Below are positions 28,448 through 39,119 of a stretch of DNA of 64,000 nucleotides, piece after piece. The notes below the pieces were generated by a model. It was not told the DNA's origin, ran no database searches, and was given only the letters and a program-made list of their open reading frames with translations. Source of the stretch: Pseudomonadota bacterium (GTDB taxonomy: Bacteria > Pseudomonadota > Gammaproteobacteria > Burkholderiales > Gallionellaceae); the NCBI GenBank assembly GCA_021782365.1, contig JAJXVB010000003.1, forward strand, positions 1 to 64,000, in the 5' to 3' direction. The stretch's first letter is position 1. Every line of letters starts with the position of its first letter. The position numbers and the translations under genes are program-made.

Positions 28448-29350
28448 TCAGCGGGAGGCGAGGGAGAAGACCGGAACTGAGACTAGATCGGATTTCGGGA
28501 TGAAGTCGACAGACATCATCAGGCTCATCGCCATCACCATCACGATGGAATAGCCGAACGACTTCTTGGCCCAGCGCCTGTCGTCCTCGCATTTGCGATC
28601 GCGCCATGTGGACCTGATCCACGCGATGCCAAGTGCGAGCATGACGGCGAGATAGCTCAAGCCCGTATTGTGGGTGAAGGACAACAGCAGGGCGCAAATC
28701 GTGAACACGGCGACATAGAAAGGCATGTCGCGTTTAACGCGGGCGACGCCGTGAACCACCGGATATACGGGTATGGACGCTCTTGCATAGTCCTGAAGGT
28801 GCAGGATGGCGATCGCGTAGGCATGAGGAAACTGCCAGAGCGCATAGATCGCAAAAAGGATCCATCCGGCCGTGTCCAGATGTCCGCTGGTCGCGCAGTA
28901 GCCGGCCAGCGGAGGAACTGCGCCGGACAGGCTGCCCACCCAGGTTCCGTGGGCGCTACGCTTGAGCCACATGCTGTAGAGCACGACGTAGACCAGCAAG
29001 CCTGCGAACGTTACCCAGGCAGTCAGCATGTTGGCGAAAGTGGCGAGAGCCGCAAGACCCAGAACGGAGAGCAGGGCACCCAGCAAGAGCGCATGCGAGG
29101 CGGGTATCCTTTTCTGCACAAGCGGACGATTCTGGGTGCGCTTCATCAGGGCGTCTATGTCCTGATCGATGACGTTGTTGAGCGCACAGCCGCCGCCTAT
29201 CGCAAGCGCGACCCCGGCCAGCGTTCCGGCAAAGGTCATCGCGTCGAAGTGCCCGCGGCTTCCCAGGAACAGGCCGCCAGCGGCCGAGATCAGGTTGCCG
29301 AAGATGATCCCGGGCTTGGCGAGGTTGAGGTAGTCCTTGAAGGTGTTCAT
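28448..29350 (-). CDS. cyoE: Protoheme IX farnesyltransferase (heme O synthase)
   Basis: CyoE farnesylates heme B to heme O for the bo3-type oxidase encoded just upstream. The 300-residue UbiA-family protein has several membrane helices and the first Asp-rich prenyl-diphosphate site [20 protein letters not shown], with the second region [21 protein letters not shown]. It is the last gene of the cyo operon, two bases after cyoD. CtaB is the same family; the cyo context decides the name. Confidence 0.95.
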   Translation of the reverse strand: MNTFKDYLNLAKPGIIFGNLISAAGGLFLGSRGHFDAMTFAGTLAGVALAIGGGCALNNVIDQDIDALMKRTQNRPLVQKRIPASHALLLGALLSVLGLAALATFANMLTAWVTFAGLLVYVVLYSMWLKRSAHGTWVGSLSGAVPPLAGYCATSGHLDTAGWILFAIYALWQFPHAYAIAILHLQDYARASIPVYPVVHGVARVKRDMPFYVAVFTICALLLSFTHNTGLSYLAVMLALGIAWIRSTWRDRKCEDDRRWAKKSFGYSIVMVMAMSLMMSVDFIPKSDLVSVPVFSLASR

Positions 29351-29352
29351 GC

Positions 29353-29679
29353 TCAGTGCATCATCGGCATCATGCGGATGCTCGTGTTGTACATGATCCA
29401 GAGCGTGCCGACGACCAGGAGCGCGATGATGACCAGCGTGTAGATCAGTATCATCACGTTCCAGCGCTGCGAAGGGGAGCTGTCCAGATGCAGGAAGAAA
29501 TGCATCTGCGCAATGACCTGCAGCACCGCCAGCACGACGATCACGGAGAGCGTCATGGACATCGAGAAGTTGCCGCTGGCCACCATGCCGAAGGAAGCCA
29601 GGGTGAGCAGCAGCGAGATGACGAACCCGGTCGTGTTGCTGCTCGTGGTGACGGGTGCGTGTTCTGTATGGCCTTGCAT
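29353..29679 (-). CDS. cyoD: Cytochrome bo3 quinol oxidase subunit IV
   Basis: The 108-residue protein has three membrane helices and the subunit IV motif AVLQVIAQMHFFLHLD, with SSPSQRWN before the last helix. Subunit IV aids assembly of the CuB centre. It starts one base after cyoC and precedes cyoE by two bases. Confidence 0.93.
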   Translation of the reverse strand: MQGHTEHAPVTTSSNTTGFVISLLLTLASFGMVASGNFSMSMTLSVIVVLAVLQVIAQMHFFLHLDSSPSQRWNVMILIYTLVIIALLVVGTLWIMYNTSIRMMPMMH

Positions 29680-29680
29680 T

Positions 29681-30298
29681 TTATAGGACTCCCATGAGAT
29701 AGACGACGGTGAACACCATGATCCAGATGATGTCCAGGAAATGCCAGAACAGGCTGAGCCTCAGTATCCTCGAGGTGATCGCGGGGGTGATACCCTTGAA
29801 GTAGAGCTGTCCCATCATCACGCTCATCCAGATCAGGCCGATGCTGACGTGAGCGCCGTGCGTACCCACCAGTCCGAAGAAGGCGGAGAGGAAGCCGCTG
29901 CGGTCAGGGCCGTTTCCTTCCATCACGAGATGGGCGAACTCGTTCACTTCCATGCCGACGAAGCCCAGACCCAGCAAGGCGGTCAGCATCAGCCACTTCA
30001 GCGTTCCGAAGCGATCCTTCTTGTGCAGCGAGATCATCGCAAAGCCGTTTGAGAAGCTGGAGAACAGAAGGAACATGGTCTCGATGAAAACATACTTGAG
30101 ATCGAAGAGCTCCTTGCCTGTCGGGGCGTCTGCATAGTTGTGGCGCAGCACCGCATAGGTTGCGAACAGCGATGCGAACAATATGCAGTCGGTCATCAGG
30201 TAAATCCAGAAGCCGAACAGCGCGTTCTCCTTGCCATCATGGTGTTCCTCATGATGCGCATCGTGCAGGTGGTCGTGAGTCAGAGTGGTAGCGCTCAT
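29681..30298 (-). CDS. cyoC: Cytochrome bo3 quinol oxidase subunit III
   Basis: Subunit III stabilises the oxidase complex in the inner membrane. The 205-residue product has an unusually His/Asp-rich N-terminus (HDHLHDAHHEEHHD, residues 8-21), then five membrane helices with FGFWIYLMTDCILFASLFATYAVL and FGLVGTHGAHVSIGLIWM typical of CyoC. It lies four bases after cyoB and one base before cyoD. The His-rich start might bind metal, but this is only inference. Confidence 0.94.
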   Translation of the reverse strand: MSATTLTHDHLHDAHHEEHHDGKENALFGFWIYLMTDCILFASLFATYAVLRHNYADAPTGKELFDLKYVFIETMFLLFSSFSNGFAMISLHKKDRFGTLKWLMLTALLGLGFVGMEVNEFAHLVMEGNGPDRSGFLSAFFGLVGTHGAHVSIGLIWMSVMMGQLYFKGITPAITSRILRLSLFWHFLDIIWIMVFTVVYLMGVL

Positions 30299-30302
30299 TT
30301 CA

Positions 30303-32330
30303 TTATCCTTGAGTAATCATGTCGTGGTGCGAGATGCCGGATGACGCCGAAGCCGAAGCCTGCGCGCCGTTCTTCTCGATGCGCGCGACTTCTTCTGCGC
30401 TCAGCATGTAATCCACGTCCTCGTCGTTGGCGCGCATCACGACTGAAACCAGAATGGCCAGCGTGCTTGCGATCACCATCCACCAGATATGCCACACGAT
30501 GGCGAATCCGAAGATGAAGGTGAATGCGCCTATCGCCACGCCAACCCCGCTGTTGCGAGGCATGTGTATCGGGCTGTAGGGTGCTTCAGCGCGGATCGGC
30601 ATGCCGTGTTCCTTCTTGTAGGACAGCGCATCCAGAGATTCCACATAAGGCACCTTCGCGAAGTTGTAGAACGGAGGAGGCGAGGTGACAGACCATTCCA
30701 GGGAATGGCTGTTCCAGATGTCTCCGGTCGTGTCGCGGAGTGCTGCGCGGTTCTTGATGCTCACATAGAGCTGTGCAACCTGGCAGAAGATGCCGTAGCT
30801 GATCAGGACGGTGCCTGCCAAAGCGACCAGCAGATATGGCTGCCAGATCGGGTTGTCGTAGTGAACCAGGCGGCGAGGCATGCCCATGAAACCAAGCGCA
30901 TAGAGAGGCATGAACGCGAGGTAGAAACCGCCAAGCCACGACCAGAATGCGCGGCGACCCCATTTCTCATCGAGACGGAAACCGAACATCTTGGGGAACC
31001 AGAACGAATATCCCGCGAAATAACCGAACAGCGCGCCTGGGATCAGCATGTTGTGGAAGTGTGCAACCAGGAACTCGGTGTTATGCAGAACGAAGTCGGC
31101 ACCCGGAACGGAGAGCAGAACGCCCGTCATGCCGCCAATGGAGAAGGTGATGATGAAGCCTATGCTCCACAGCATCGGAGTCGTGAACTGGATGCGGCCG
31201 CGATACATCGTGAACAGCCAGTTGAATATCTTCACGCCGGTCGGAACCGCGATGATCATCGTGGCGATGCCGAAGAACGCGTTCACGTCGGCGCCTGCTC
31301 CCATCGTGAAGAAGTGGTGCAGCCACACGATGAAGGACAGGAATGCGATCGCGATCGAAGCGTAGACCATGGACGCATAGCCGAACAGGCGCTTCTGCGA
31401 GAAGGTCGAAACGACTTCAGAGTAGATGCCGAAAGCCGGCAGGATCACGATGTAAACCTCGGGATGGCCCCAGACCCAGAACAGGTTGGTGAACATCATC
31501 TGGTTGCCGCCCATGCCGCCCGTGAAGAAGTGCATGTCGAGGTAGCGATCCAGCGTGAGCAGGAACAGGGTGACGGTCAGAACCGGGAAAGACAGCATGA
31601 TCAGCACCGTGGTCACGAGGATGGTCCAGGTGAAGACGGGGATCTTCATGTAGGACATTCCGGGTGCGCGCATCTTGATGATGGTCACGAAGAAGTTGAT
31701 TCCGGTGAGCAGCGTACCGATGCCGCCCAGCTGCAGGCTCCACATCCAGTAATCGACGCCGGAACCGGGGCTGTACTGCATCTCCGACAGCGGGGGGTAG
31801 CCCGACCAGCCTGCCTGAGAGAAGTCGCCCACTGCAAGAGAAACCATCACGAGTGCGGCGCTGGCTGCGGTCAGCCAGAAACTCACCGAGTTCAGGAAAG
31901 GATAAGCCACGTCACGTGCGCCGATCTGCAGCGGCACGACGTAGTTCATCAGCCCGATGAAGAACGGCATGGCCACAAAGATGATCATGATCGTACCGTG
32001 AGCGCTGAAGATCTGATTGTAGTGCTCTGGCGGCAGGAATCCCTGGCCCAGCCCTTCGGCATAGGCCTGATGGATGCGCATCATGATCGCGTCCGAGAAG
32101 CCGCGCAGCATCATGACGACTGCCAGGATGATGTACATCACGCCGATGCGCTTGTGATCAACGCTGGTCAGCCATTCGCGCCACAGATATCCCCATTGGC
32201 CCTGCTGGGTGATCCAGCCCATGACCAGAAGGCCGATCAGCGCGGCGCCTCCCACGGCGCCCATGATGATGGGATTGGTATACGGAATGGCCGACAGCGT
32301 CAGTTTTCCGAAGAGTGCAGATTCGAACAT
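30303..32330 (-). CDS. cyoB: Cytochrome bo3 quinol oxidase subunit I
   Basis: CyoB holds heme b, heme o3 and CuB and reduces O2 to water while pumping protons. The 675 residues with about 15 helices show [15 protein letters not shown] (low-spin heme His), the CuB site [16 protein letters not shown] with its His-Tyr pair, the HH pair of [13 protein letters not shown] and the [17 protein letters not shown] heme ligands. Length and N-terminal extra helix match bo3 rather than aa3 enzymes. It follows cyoA by 13 bases. Confidence 0.97.
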   Translation of the reverse strand: MFESALFGKLTLSAIPYTNPIIMGAVGGAALIGLLVMGWITQQGQWGYLWREWLTSVDHKRIGVMYIILAVVMMLRGFSDAIMMRIHQAYAEGLGQGFLPPEHYNQIFSAHGTIMIIFVAMPFFIGLMNYVVPLQIGARDVAYPFLNSVSFWLTAASAALVMVSLAVGDFSQAGWSGYPPLSEMQYSPGSGVDYWMWSLQLGGIGTLLTGINFFVTIIKMRAPGMSYMKIPVFTWTILVTTVLIMLSFPVLTVTLFLLTLDRYLDMHFFTGGMGGNQMMFTNLFWVWGHPEVYIVILPAFGIYSEVVSTFSQKRLFGYASMVYASIAIAFLSFIVWLHHFFTMGAGADVNAFFGIATMIIAVPTGVKIFNWLFTMYRGRIQFTTPMLWSIGFIITFSIGGMTGVLLSVPGADFVLHNTEFLVAHFHNMLIPGALFGYFAGYSFWFPKMFGFRLDEKWGRRAFWSWLGGFYLAFMPLYALGFMGMPRRLVHYDNPIWQPYLLVALAGTVLISYGIFCQVAQLYVSIKNRAALRDTTGDIWNSHSLEWSVTSPPPFYNFAKVPYVESLDALSYKKEHGMPIRAEAPYSPIHMPRNSGVGVAIGAFTFIFGFAIVWHIWWMVIASTLAILVSVVMRANDEDVDYMLSAEEVARIEKNGAQASASASSGISHHDMITQG

Positions 32331-32343
32331 GATTGATATCCTC

Positions 32344-33252
32344 TTACTTTTGAGCCTGCATCATGCGGGCATGGTTCTCGTTGGACGCAGACATCTGGCG
32401 CATTGCGTATTTCTGCAAGATGTTCTGGAAGAGGCCGGACTCGACGCTGGCGTAATAAGCCGGCTTCTCGTTTTCGGTGGGCTCTTCAAGCTTCTTGAAA
32501 CGGTTGTTGTCCAGGTTCTGTCCGACGGTCTTGGTCTCCTGCAGCCAGCTCTGGAAGGCTTCCGGGCTCGTCGCGTCGACTTCGAAATTCATGCCGGAAA
32601 ATCCTTCCCCGCTGAACTGGGTGTTCAGGCCGCGATACGTACCTGCCTTGTCTGCAAGCAGATTGAGCTGGGTCTGCATGCCGGCCATCGCGTAGATCTG
32701 TCCGCCCAGGCGAGGGATGAAGAAGGAGGTCATCACGGAATCGGAGGTGATGTGGAAGGTGACCGGCGTTCCCGTGGGGATCACCAGCTTGTTCACAGTC
32801 GCAACGCCCTGCTCGGGGTAGATGAAGAGCCACTTCCAGTCCATCGCAACCACTTCAACGACGAGAGGCTTGGTCGCGGATGTCAGGGGTTTTTCCGGGG
32901 TCAGCGCGTGGGTCGAGTTCCATACCAGGATGCTCAGTATCAGGACGATGATCGCGGGTATCGTCCACACTATGGCCTCGATCGTATGGGAATTGTCCCA
33001 TTTCGGCGTGTAGCTCGCCTCCTTGTTGCCAGCCCGGTATTTCCAGGCGAAGGCGAAGGTCATGATGATCACGGGTATGACCACGATCAGCATGAGACCG
33101 AAAGCAGTCAGGATGAGGTGCATTTCATCCGCGGCGATGGGACCCTTGGGGTCCATAAGCGCCCAGGGACTGTTGCCGCAGTCTCCCTCGCAGGCGTATC
33201 CCAATCCGGGGTACAGGAACAGCGGCAAGAGTTTGATCCACAGTTTTTTCAT
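32344..33252 (-). CDS. cyoA: Cytochrome bo3 quinol oxidase subunit II
   Basis: The start at 33252 ([16 protein letters not shown], 302 residues) gives a lipoprotein-like signal with the probable acylated Cys21 in LGYAC; a longer frame to 33357 has no signal-like start. Two membrane helices follow, then a cupredoxin domain with [18 protein letters not shown]. The CuA cysteine pair expected in cytochrome c oxidase is replaced by [11 protein letters not shown], so this is a quinol oxidase subunit. It is the first gene of the cyo operon. Confidence 0.94.
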   Translation of the reverse strand: MKKLWIKLLPLFLYPGLGYACEGDCGNSPWALMDPKGPIAADEMHLILTAFGLMLIVVIPVIIMTFAFAWKYRAGNKEASYTPKWDNSHTIEAIVWTIPAIIVLILSILVWNSTHALTPEKPLTSATKPLVVEVVAMDWKWLFIYPEQGVATVNKLVIPTGTPVTFHITSDSVMTSFFIPRLGGQIYAMAGMQTQLNLLADKAGTYRGLNTQFSGEGFSGMNFEVDATSPEAFQSWLQETKTVGQNLDNNRFKKLEEPTENEKPAYYASVESGLFQNILQKYAMRQMSASNENHARMMQAQK

Positions 33253-33578
33253 GGCGTTTGCGATTTCAAGTATGTAATTGCGGGTTCTACTTATTATTTG
33301 AGGAGGCGAGGTTTGCAGGCTCTTCCGGATGCAGGTTTGAGGCATGCGCTTTCGCATGGCTCATTATATATAATAAAACTCTAATAAAATTGATGTTGGG
33401 CAAGAATCGTCAACATTTCATATGGTTATTAATATAAATATCTTTTGGAAATAAGCCGCCTCGAGGTGACCGAATTTCATGAGGGATCTATGAGATGAGG
33501 TGGGGCCAAGGTCTGATGCAAAGAGGGCGCAGCCAGCTCAGCTGCACCGGTGTCGATGGTGTTGCCTTAATCAGTCAA
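33253..33578. promoter_or_regulatory. Non-coding region between cyoA and the YebC-like gene
   Basis: These 326 bases hold no gene. The part at 33360-33460 is strongly AT-rich compared with the surroundings. On the minus strand a TATAAT lies at 33368-33363, about 110 bases before the cyoA start, with no good -35 box at the right distance, suggesting a regulated cyo promoter. No terminator for the YebC-like gene was found; 33480-33578 shows nothing recognisable. Confidence 0.45.
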
Positions 33579-34274
33579 TCAGAGTCCCGCATATACATTC
33601 TGTACGTCGTCATCAGCGTCAATTGCGTCCAGAAAAGCTTCGACTTCCTCGCGCTCGGCATCGTTTAGCGTCAGCGGATTCCTGGGGCGATAACCCAGTT
33701 GCGCTGATTGCACGTTAAAGCCGAAATTGGGCAGCACACGGCATACCGCATCCAGATCGGCTGGTTCAGTCAAAAAAAGCGTCGCTCCTTCATCGGCGGG
33801 TTCGAAATCCTGAGCGCCAGCTTCGATGGCGGCAAGCTCTGCATCCGCATCCTTGATGCAGGGGGAGGCTTCTATCATGCCCAGATAATCGAAGTCCCAC
33901 GAGACCGAGCCTGAGGCGCCCAACTGGCCCTTGCGAAACAGCACGCGGATATTGGGGTAGGTGCGGTTGACATTGTCTGTCAGGCATTCAACGATCACTG
34001 GCACATGATGCGGGGCAAACCCTTCATAGGTCAGGCGCTCGAGATTCATGCCGCCGTCGAGCAGGCCGGCCCCTTTCTTGATTGCGCGCTCCAGCGTCTC
34101 CTTGGGCATGGATGCCTTTTTCGCCTGTTCAATCACGAGTCTCAAGCGCGGGTTCATGTCTGGATCAGATCCCGCGCGGGCGGCGACCATGATTTCCTTG
34201 GACAGCTTGCCGAAGACACGCCCCTTGGCATTGGCGGCGATTTCCTTGTGCCTGGCTTTCCATTGTGCGCCCAT
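33579..34274 (-). CDS. YebC/PmpR family protein, YeeN-like
   Basis: YebC-family proteins act as DNA-binding regulators or, by newer work, as factors easing ribosome stalling at proline runs. The start at 34274 ([28 protein letters not shown], 231 residues) has AAGAGAAT before it; a start at 34307 is also possible. The N-terminus lacks the usual AGHSKWANIKHRK of YebC and resembles the YeeN branch. Later parts [42 protein letters not shown] and [16 protein letters not shown] are family signatures. Confidence 0.85.
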   Translation of the reverse strand: MGAQWKARHKEIAANAKGRVFGKLSKEIMVAARAGSDPDMNPRLRLVIEQAKKASMPKETLERAIKKGAGLLDGGMNLERLTYEGFAPHHVPVIVECLTDNVNRTYPNIRVLFRKGQLGASGSVSWDFDYLGMIEASPCIKDADAELAAIEAGAQDFEPADEGATLFLTEPADLDAVCRVLPNFGFNVQSAQLGYRPRNPLTLNDAEREEVEAFLDAIDADDDVQNVYAGL

Positions 34275-34416
34275 TTCATTCTCTTTAGATGTTGATATCA
34301 AAGCCATCTTGCCTCAACTGCCTGAATGTATCAATCTTCGTCAATCTAAAACACTGCTGCCACCGCGCGCATGTGCTGCTAAAATGCGGGCTCAGTCCAA
34401 TCGAATTCAAAATGCC

Positions 34417-35805
34417 ATGCAACAAACTACTGAAAAAATGACTGCGACGGAGCGTCGGGCCAGCATCGGTCTTGCCAGCATTTATGGCTTGCGCATGCTG
34501 GGTTTGTTCATCATCCTTCCCATTTTCGCGCTTTATGCCTCCAAGCTTCCTGGCGGGAGCAGCCATCTGCTGATGGGCATCGCGCTGGGTGCCTATGGAT
34601 TGACCCAGGCCATCCTGCAGATTCCGGCAGGATGGATGTCCGACCGCTATGGGCGCAAGCCCATCATATATATAGGGCTCGTCCTTTTCGCGCTGGGGAG
34701 CTTCGTTGCCGCATCTGCAGGCAACATCTATCTCGTGATATTGGGCCGCGCGATGCAGGGGGCGGGAGCGATCAACGCGGCAGTGATGGCCCTCACGGCG
34801 GATCTGACCCGTGAGGAGCACCGCACCAAGGCGATGGCGATGATAGGCATGACGATAGGCGTGACCTTTTCAGCATCGCTCATTCTGTCGCCGCTGTTAA
34901 GCGGCGTGCTGGGCGTGCCTGGCATCTTCGCGCTGACCGGAGTGCTCGCATTGCTCGCGCTTTTCATCGTCAAATTCGTCATCCCCAATCCTGAGATCAC
35001 GCATTTCCACAGCGATACGGAGGCCAGCGGCAGCAAGTTTGCCGAGGTGCTGAAGAACCGTGATTTGCTGCGCCTCGATTTCGGCATCTTCTCCCTGCAC
35101 GCGATCCTGATGTCCGTCTTCATGCAGGTGCCCTTCGTTCTCGAGCGCAACGGCCTTGCCGTGTCTCAGCACTGGAAGATATATCTGCCGGTGATGCTGG
35201 TCGCCTTTGTGCTGATGGTTCCGCCCATCATCATCGCCGAGAGCCGCGGCAAGATGAAGCAGGTTTTTGTCGGCGCAGTCGCGCTGGCGGCATGCGGGCA
35301 GCTGGTGCTGATGTTCGGGCAGCACAACTTGAAGGAGATCGCGTTAGCGCTTCTGATCTTCTTCGCTGCGTTCAACGTGCTCGAGGCGACATTGCCTTCG
35401 ATGATCTCCAAGGTCGCGCCGCTCTCGGCCAAGGGGACGGCGATGGGCGTATACAGCAGCGTGCAGTTCCTGGGCGCATTTTTCGGCGCATCGGTGGGGG
35501 GCGCGCTGATGCAGTATGTCGGGGGAAATTCGGTTTTCATCTTCGCCATCCTCTGGCTGATGCTGTGGGTGGTCGTCGCAGCAGGCATGAGGCCGTTGGC
35601 CCTGGTGCGCACGAAACTGTATCATCTCGGAAAGATGAGCGCGGCAGAGGGCGCGCAACTGCAGCAGACGCTCTCGCAGCTTCAGGGCGTGCGCGAGGCG
35701 TTGGTGGTGGTGACCGAGCGCATGGTCTGCCTCAAGGTTGAGATGAAAGGCTTTGATGAAGAGGCGGTGGACCGGCTGTTGGCGCAATCATCGGGCGGCG
35801 CCTAG
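34417..35805 (+). CDS. MFS transporter with soluble C-terminal extension
   Basis: A 462-residue major-facilitator protein with 12 membrane helices. Motif A is seen as GWMSDRYGRKP between helices 2 and 3. About 75 residues follow the last helix, from LYHLGKMSAAEGAQLQQTLSQ to the end, with LQGVREALVVVTERMVCLKVEMKG that looks like a small ferredoxin-fold (HMA-like) domain without its CxxC. The start could also be the ATG at 34438 (MTATERRASIGL). Substrate is unknown; drug or metabolite efflux is possible. It lies 35 bases before ssb. Confidence 0.85.
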   Translation: MQQTTEKMTATERRASIGLASIYGLRMLGLFIILPIFALYASKLPGGSSHLLMGIALGAYGLTQAILQIPAGWMSDRYGRKPIIYIGLVLFALGSFVAASAGNIYLVILGRAMQGAGAINAAVMALTADLTREEHRTKAMAMIGMTIGVTFSASLILSPLLSGVLGVPGIFALTGVLALLALFIVKFVIPNPEITHFHSDTEASGSKFAEVLKNRDLLRLDFGIFSLHAILMSVFMQVPFVLERNGLAVSQHWKIYLPVMLVAFVLMVPPIIIAESRGKMKQVFVGAVALAACGQLVLMFGQHNLKEIALALLIFFAAFNVLEATLPSMISKVAPLSAKGTAMGVYSSVQFLGAFFGASVGGALMQYVGGNSVFIFAILWLMLWVVVAAGMRPLALVRTKLYHLGKMSAAEGAQLQQTLSQLQGVREALVVVTERMVCLKVEMKGFDEEAVDRLLAQSSGGA

Positions 35806-35840
35806 CCGAATTTCGATTTCATTAAGATAAGGAGCATGGC

Positions 35841-36290
35841 ATGTCGGTAAATAAAGTCATTTTGATCGGTCGTCTGGGCAAGGATCCGGAAACGCGCTAC
35901 ATGCCCAATGGAGAGGCCGTGACCAACGTGACACTGGCGACTTCCGAGACATGGAAGGACAAAGGCGGCGTCAAGCAGGAAAAGACCGAATGGCATAACC
36001 TGGTTTTCTACCGCCGTCTGGCCGAGATCGCGGGCGAATATCTGAAGAAGGGATCGCAGGTTTACGTCGAGGGCAAGCTGCAGACCCGTAAATGGCAGGA
36101 CAAGGAAGGGCGCGACAGATACACCACCGAGATCATCGCCGACCAGATGCAGATGCTGGGCGGAAAAGCGGGTGGCTATGAAGCGGTGGAAGACAGCCAG
36201 CCGGCGCCCCAGCGTCAGGCTGGCAGGCCCGCCGAATCCTCGTCTCAGGGCAAAAGCTTCGACAATTTCGACGACGACATCCCGTTCTAG
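35841..36290 (+). CDS. ssb: Single-stranded DNA-binding protein
   Basis: SSB coats single-stranded DNA in replication, repair and recombination. The 149-residue protein has the OB fold [21 protein letters not shown] to about residue 110, a Gln/Pro-rich linker and the acidic tail ending DDDIPF, which recruits partner proteins. AAGGAGC lies before the ATG. Confidence 0.98.
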   Translation: MSVNKVILIGRLGKDPETRYMPNGEAVTNVTLATSETWKDKGGVKQEKTEWHNLVFYRRLAEIAGEYLKKGSQVYVEGKLQTRKWQDKEGRDRYTTEIIADQMQMLGGKAGGYEAVEDSQPAPQRQAGRPAESSSQGKSFDNFDDDIPF

Positions 36291-36297
36291 GAGCTGA

Positions 36298-38988
36298 CTA
36301 GCTTTTCTTGAGGTGACGGAGCAGGGCTTTTTCCGCTTCCACAGCCAGGAACATTCCCAGCGCAAGCGCAACGATGGCGAGCCACGAGACGATATCCAGC
36401 GCCCTGGTATGGAAGACTTCCTGCATGGGGTGGAAATAGGTGAACAAAAGCTGCAGGCAGATCAGTATCGCACTCATCCAGTAAGCCATTGGATTTCCGG
36501 TAAAGGTGCTCAGGGGAAAGGCGCTTGTGGTGAAATAGCGCATGTTGAAAAGGTATGCAAGCTCGCCTGTGACGAGCATGTTGACGGCCGCCGTGCGCGC
36601 GGTCTCGATGTCGGAACCGCGCGTGAGTTCCCATTTGAAAACCGCAAAGGTCACCAGGATCATCAGCAGGATCACATATGAGATGCGCAAGGCCATGGTT
36701 TTCGTCAGCAGCGCCTGCGACGGGGGCGTGGGTGGCCGGAGCATGATGCCGGATTCAGCAGGTTCGAAGGCGAGTGCGAGGGAAAGAGTGACTGCTGTGA
36801 CTGTGTTCACCCAGAGAATCTGGCCTGCAGTGACCGGCAGGGAAAGTCCGGCGAAAACGGCGAGCATGATGACGCCCGCCTCGCCGCCATTGGTCGGCAG
36901 CATGAAAAGCAGCGACTTCTTGATGTTGTCGAAAACGACACGCCCTTCTCTCACAGCGCGGGCGATCGTTGCAAAATTGTCGTCGGTCAGCACGAGATCG
37001 GCTGCTTCCCGCGCGGCATCCGTTCCCCTGCTTCCCATGGCCACGCCGATGTCGGCTGCCTTGAGCGCAGGCGCATCGTTCACGCCGTCTCCTGTCATGG
37101 CAACCAGCTCGCCCTGAGCCTGCATCGCAGTCACGAGGCGAAGCTTGTGTTCCGGACTCGCCCTTGCGAACACGTCCGCTGCCATGCTTGCACGCGCAAG
37201 CGCTGCCTCGTCCATGAGCTGAATGTCTTTCCCCGTGAGCACGCTGTCCACCTTGAGCCCAAGCTTTCTGGCTATGGCTGCTGCAGTTGCTGCGTGGTCT
37301 CCTGTGATCATCTTGACATGGATGCCTGCCCTTAGGCACTCCGAGACTGCAGCAACAGCCTCCTCGCGAGGGGGGTCGATCAGGCCGACCATCCCGAGGA
37401 GCACAAAGCGTTGCGATATGTCTGCCATGGAAAGCGCGGTCGTCCCCATGGGCATCTCGCAACGCGCCATCGCCAGCACTCGCAGCCCTGCGCCGGCTGC
37501 ATCTTCCATTCTTGCTTCCCAGGCCGCATGGTCGATCCGCTCCTTATGCCCATCCTGGATGCAGAGGTCGAGTATGCGTTCGGACGCGCCCTTTATCAGG
37601 ACGAAGGCATGGCCATTATGGTCGTGATGCAGCGTGGCCATGAAGCGGTTTTCCGAATCGAAGGGTATCTCGTCTATCCTGGGCGTTTCAGCCGCAACAT
37701 CTGAAGGGGTGAGCCCTGCCTTATGTGCGAGCGTCATGAGCGCGCCTTCGGTAGGATCTCCCACGAGCTGCCATTCTCCATCTTCCATGAGACGAGCATC
37801 GTTGCAAAGGAGCGCGCAATGGGCCAATGCCTGCAGTTCCTGGTCGAGCCCGGGTTCGATCATCCTGCCTTCGGAGTGGAAGCCGCCCTCCGGCGCATAG
37901 CCGACCCCACTCACTTCCAGAGTCTGGCTGGGCAGCATGACACGCACAGCGGTCATCTCGTTTTTGGTGAGGGTGCCTGTCTTGTCGGAACAGATCACCG
38001 TAACAGAACCCAGGGTCTCCACAGCGGGAAGTCTGCGGATGATGGCTTTATTCCGCGCCATGACCTTGGTCCCGATGGAGAGCACGATGGTGACGACGGC
38101 AGGAAGCCCTTCCGGAATGGCGGCTACCGCAAGCCCCACGACGGCCAGAAATGTGTCAAGCGCAGACATGCCTCGAATGAAATGGCCATACAGGAATGTG
38201 GCAAGTCCTGCGGTCAGTATGAATACCGTGATCTGGCGCGAGAAGTGGTCTAGCCGGCGGGTGAGCGGTGTCTCCAGCGATTCCACTTCGCCGACAAGCA
38301 TGCCGATGCGTCCGATCTCCGTTGCGATCCCCGTGCCGACCGCCAGCCCATGCGCGAGGCCGGAGCTGACCACTGTCCCGGAGTAGGCCATGCAGGTGCG
38401 ATCGACAGTCGGCGTGTTCGCATCCACGGGTTCCGTTCCCTTCTGCACGGGTTCCGATTCGCCGGTGATTGCGGCCTCGGTGACGCGCAGGTTTTTTGCG
38501 TTCAGCAAACGCAGATCGGCCGGGACGCGCATGCCTGCCTCGAGCAGCACGATGTCTCCCGGCACCAGAAGCTGGGCGTCGATTTCGTGACGCTCGCCTT
38601 CCCGTATCACGGTAGCGCGATTCGCCAGCATCGAACGCACGCCCTCCAGCGCCTTCTCCGCCTTGCCTTCCTGGATGAAGCCTATGATGGCATTCACGAT
38701 CACCACGGCGGCGATGACAGCCGTATCGACGTAATCCTTCAGCCAGTAGGTCGTGATCCCGGCAGCAAGCAGCACATAGATCAGGGGGTTGTGAAATTGC
38801 AGGGCAAGCCTCACCAAAGGGCTGCGCCCCTTTTGCGCCGGCAATGTGTTGGGACCGTAATCCTCGAGCCGTGCCTTGGCTTCCCGGTGGTTGAGGCCGG
38901 TGGCGAGCGGGGCTGAAAGACTGCGCAAAGCTTCCTCGGCCGGCAAGGCGTGCCAGTTCGATGCGGATGGGAGAATTTTGTTTTGCAC
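36298..38988 (-). CDS. P-type cation-transporting ATPase (P2 type)
   Basis: An 896-residue inner-membrane pump with an N-terminal cation-ATPase domain, phosphorylation site Asp335 in CSDKTGTLTKNE, actuator TGES, MITGDHAATAAAIARKLGL and the hinge GDGVNDAPALKAADIGVAMG. The motif PEGLPAVVTIVLSIGTKVMARNKAI is of the P2 (Ca/Na/K-type) class and no CPx heavy-metal motif is present. The GTG at 38988 follows AGGGGAAAG by a normal distance and is preferred over a start at 39060. Ion specificity is not settled. Confidence 0.9.
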   Translation of the reverse strand: MQNKILPSASNWHALPAEEALRSLSAPLATGLNHREAKARLEDYGPNTLPAQKGRSPLVRLALQFHNPLIYVLLAAGITTYWLKDYVDTAVIAAVVIVNAIIGFIQEGKAEKALEGVRSMLANRATVIREGERHEIDAQLLVPGDIVLLEAGMRVPADLRLLNAKNLRVTEAAITGESEPVQKGTEPVDANTPTVDRTCMAYSGTVVSSGLAHGLAVGTGIATEIGRIGMLVGEVESLETPLTRRLDHFSRQITVFILTAGLATFLYGHFIRGMSALDTFLAVVGLAVAAIPEGLPAVVTIVLSIGTKVMARNKAIIRRLPAVETLGSVTVICSDKTGTLTKNEMTAVRVMLPSQTLEVSGVGYAPEGGFHSEGRMIEPGLDQELQALAHCALLCNDARLMEDGEWQLVGDPTEGALMTLAHKAGLTPSDVAAETPRIDEIPFDSENRFMATLHHDHNGHAFVLIKGASERILDLCIQDGHKERIDHAAWEARMEDAAGAGLRVLAMARCEMPMGTTALSMADISQRFVLLGMVGLIDPPREEAVAAVSECLRAGIHVKMITGDHAATAAAIARKLGLKVDSVLTGKDIQLMDEAALARASMAADVFARASPEHKLRLVTAMQAQGELVAMTGDGVNDAPALKAADIGVAMGSRGTDAAREAADLVLTDDNFATIARAVREGRVVFDNIKKSLLFMLPTNGGEAGVIMLAVFAGLSLPVTAGQILWVNTVTAVTLSLALAFEPAESGIMLRPPTPPSQALLTKTMALRISYVILLMILVTFAVFKWELTRGSDIETARTAAVNMLVTGELAYLFNMRYFTTSAFPLSTFTGNPMAYWMSAILICLQLLFTYFHPMQEVFHTRALDIVSWLAIVALALGMFLAVEAEKALLRHLKKS

Positions 38989-39119
38989 AATCTTTCCCCT
39001 ATGCTTGGCGATACCGATGGAATTGTGCCCAAGTTTTGGCTCGAGGTCCATCCTTTGCATTGCAGGTTCGCCGGGCTTAAAATCAACCCGGTGTCACGAT
39101 CAGGCAGGAGATGCATGTC

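Noticed and set aside
30489-32336. 615-codon open frame opposite cyoB
   Set aside because: Low-complexity His/Glu/Asp/Arg-rich translation typical of the antisense of a GC-rich membrane gene; cyoB on the other strand is certain.
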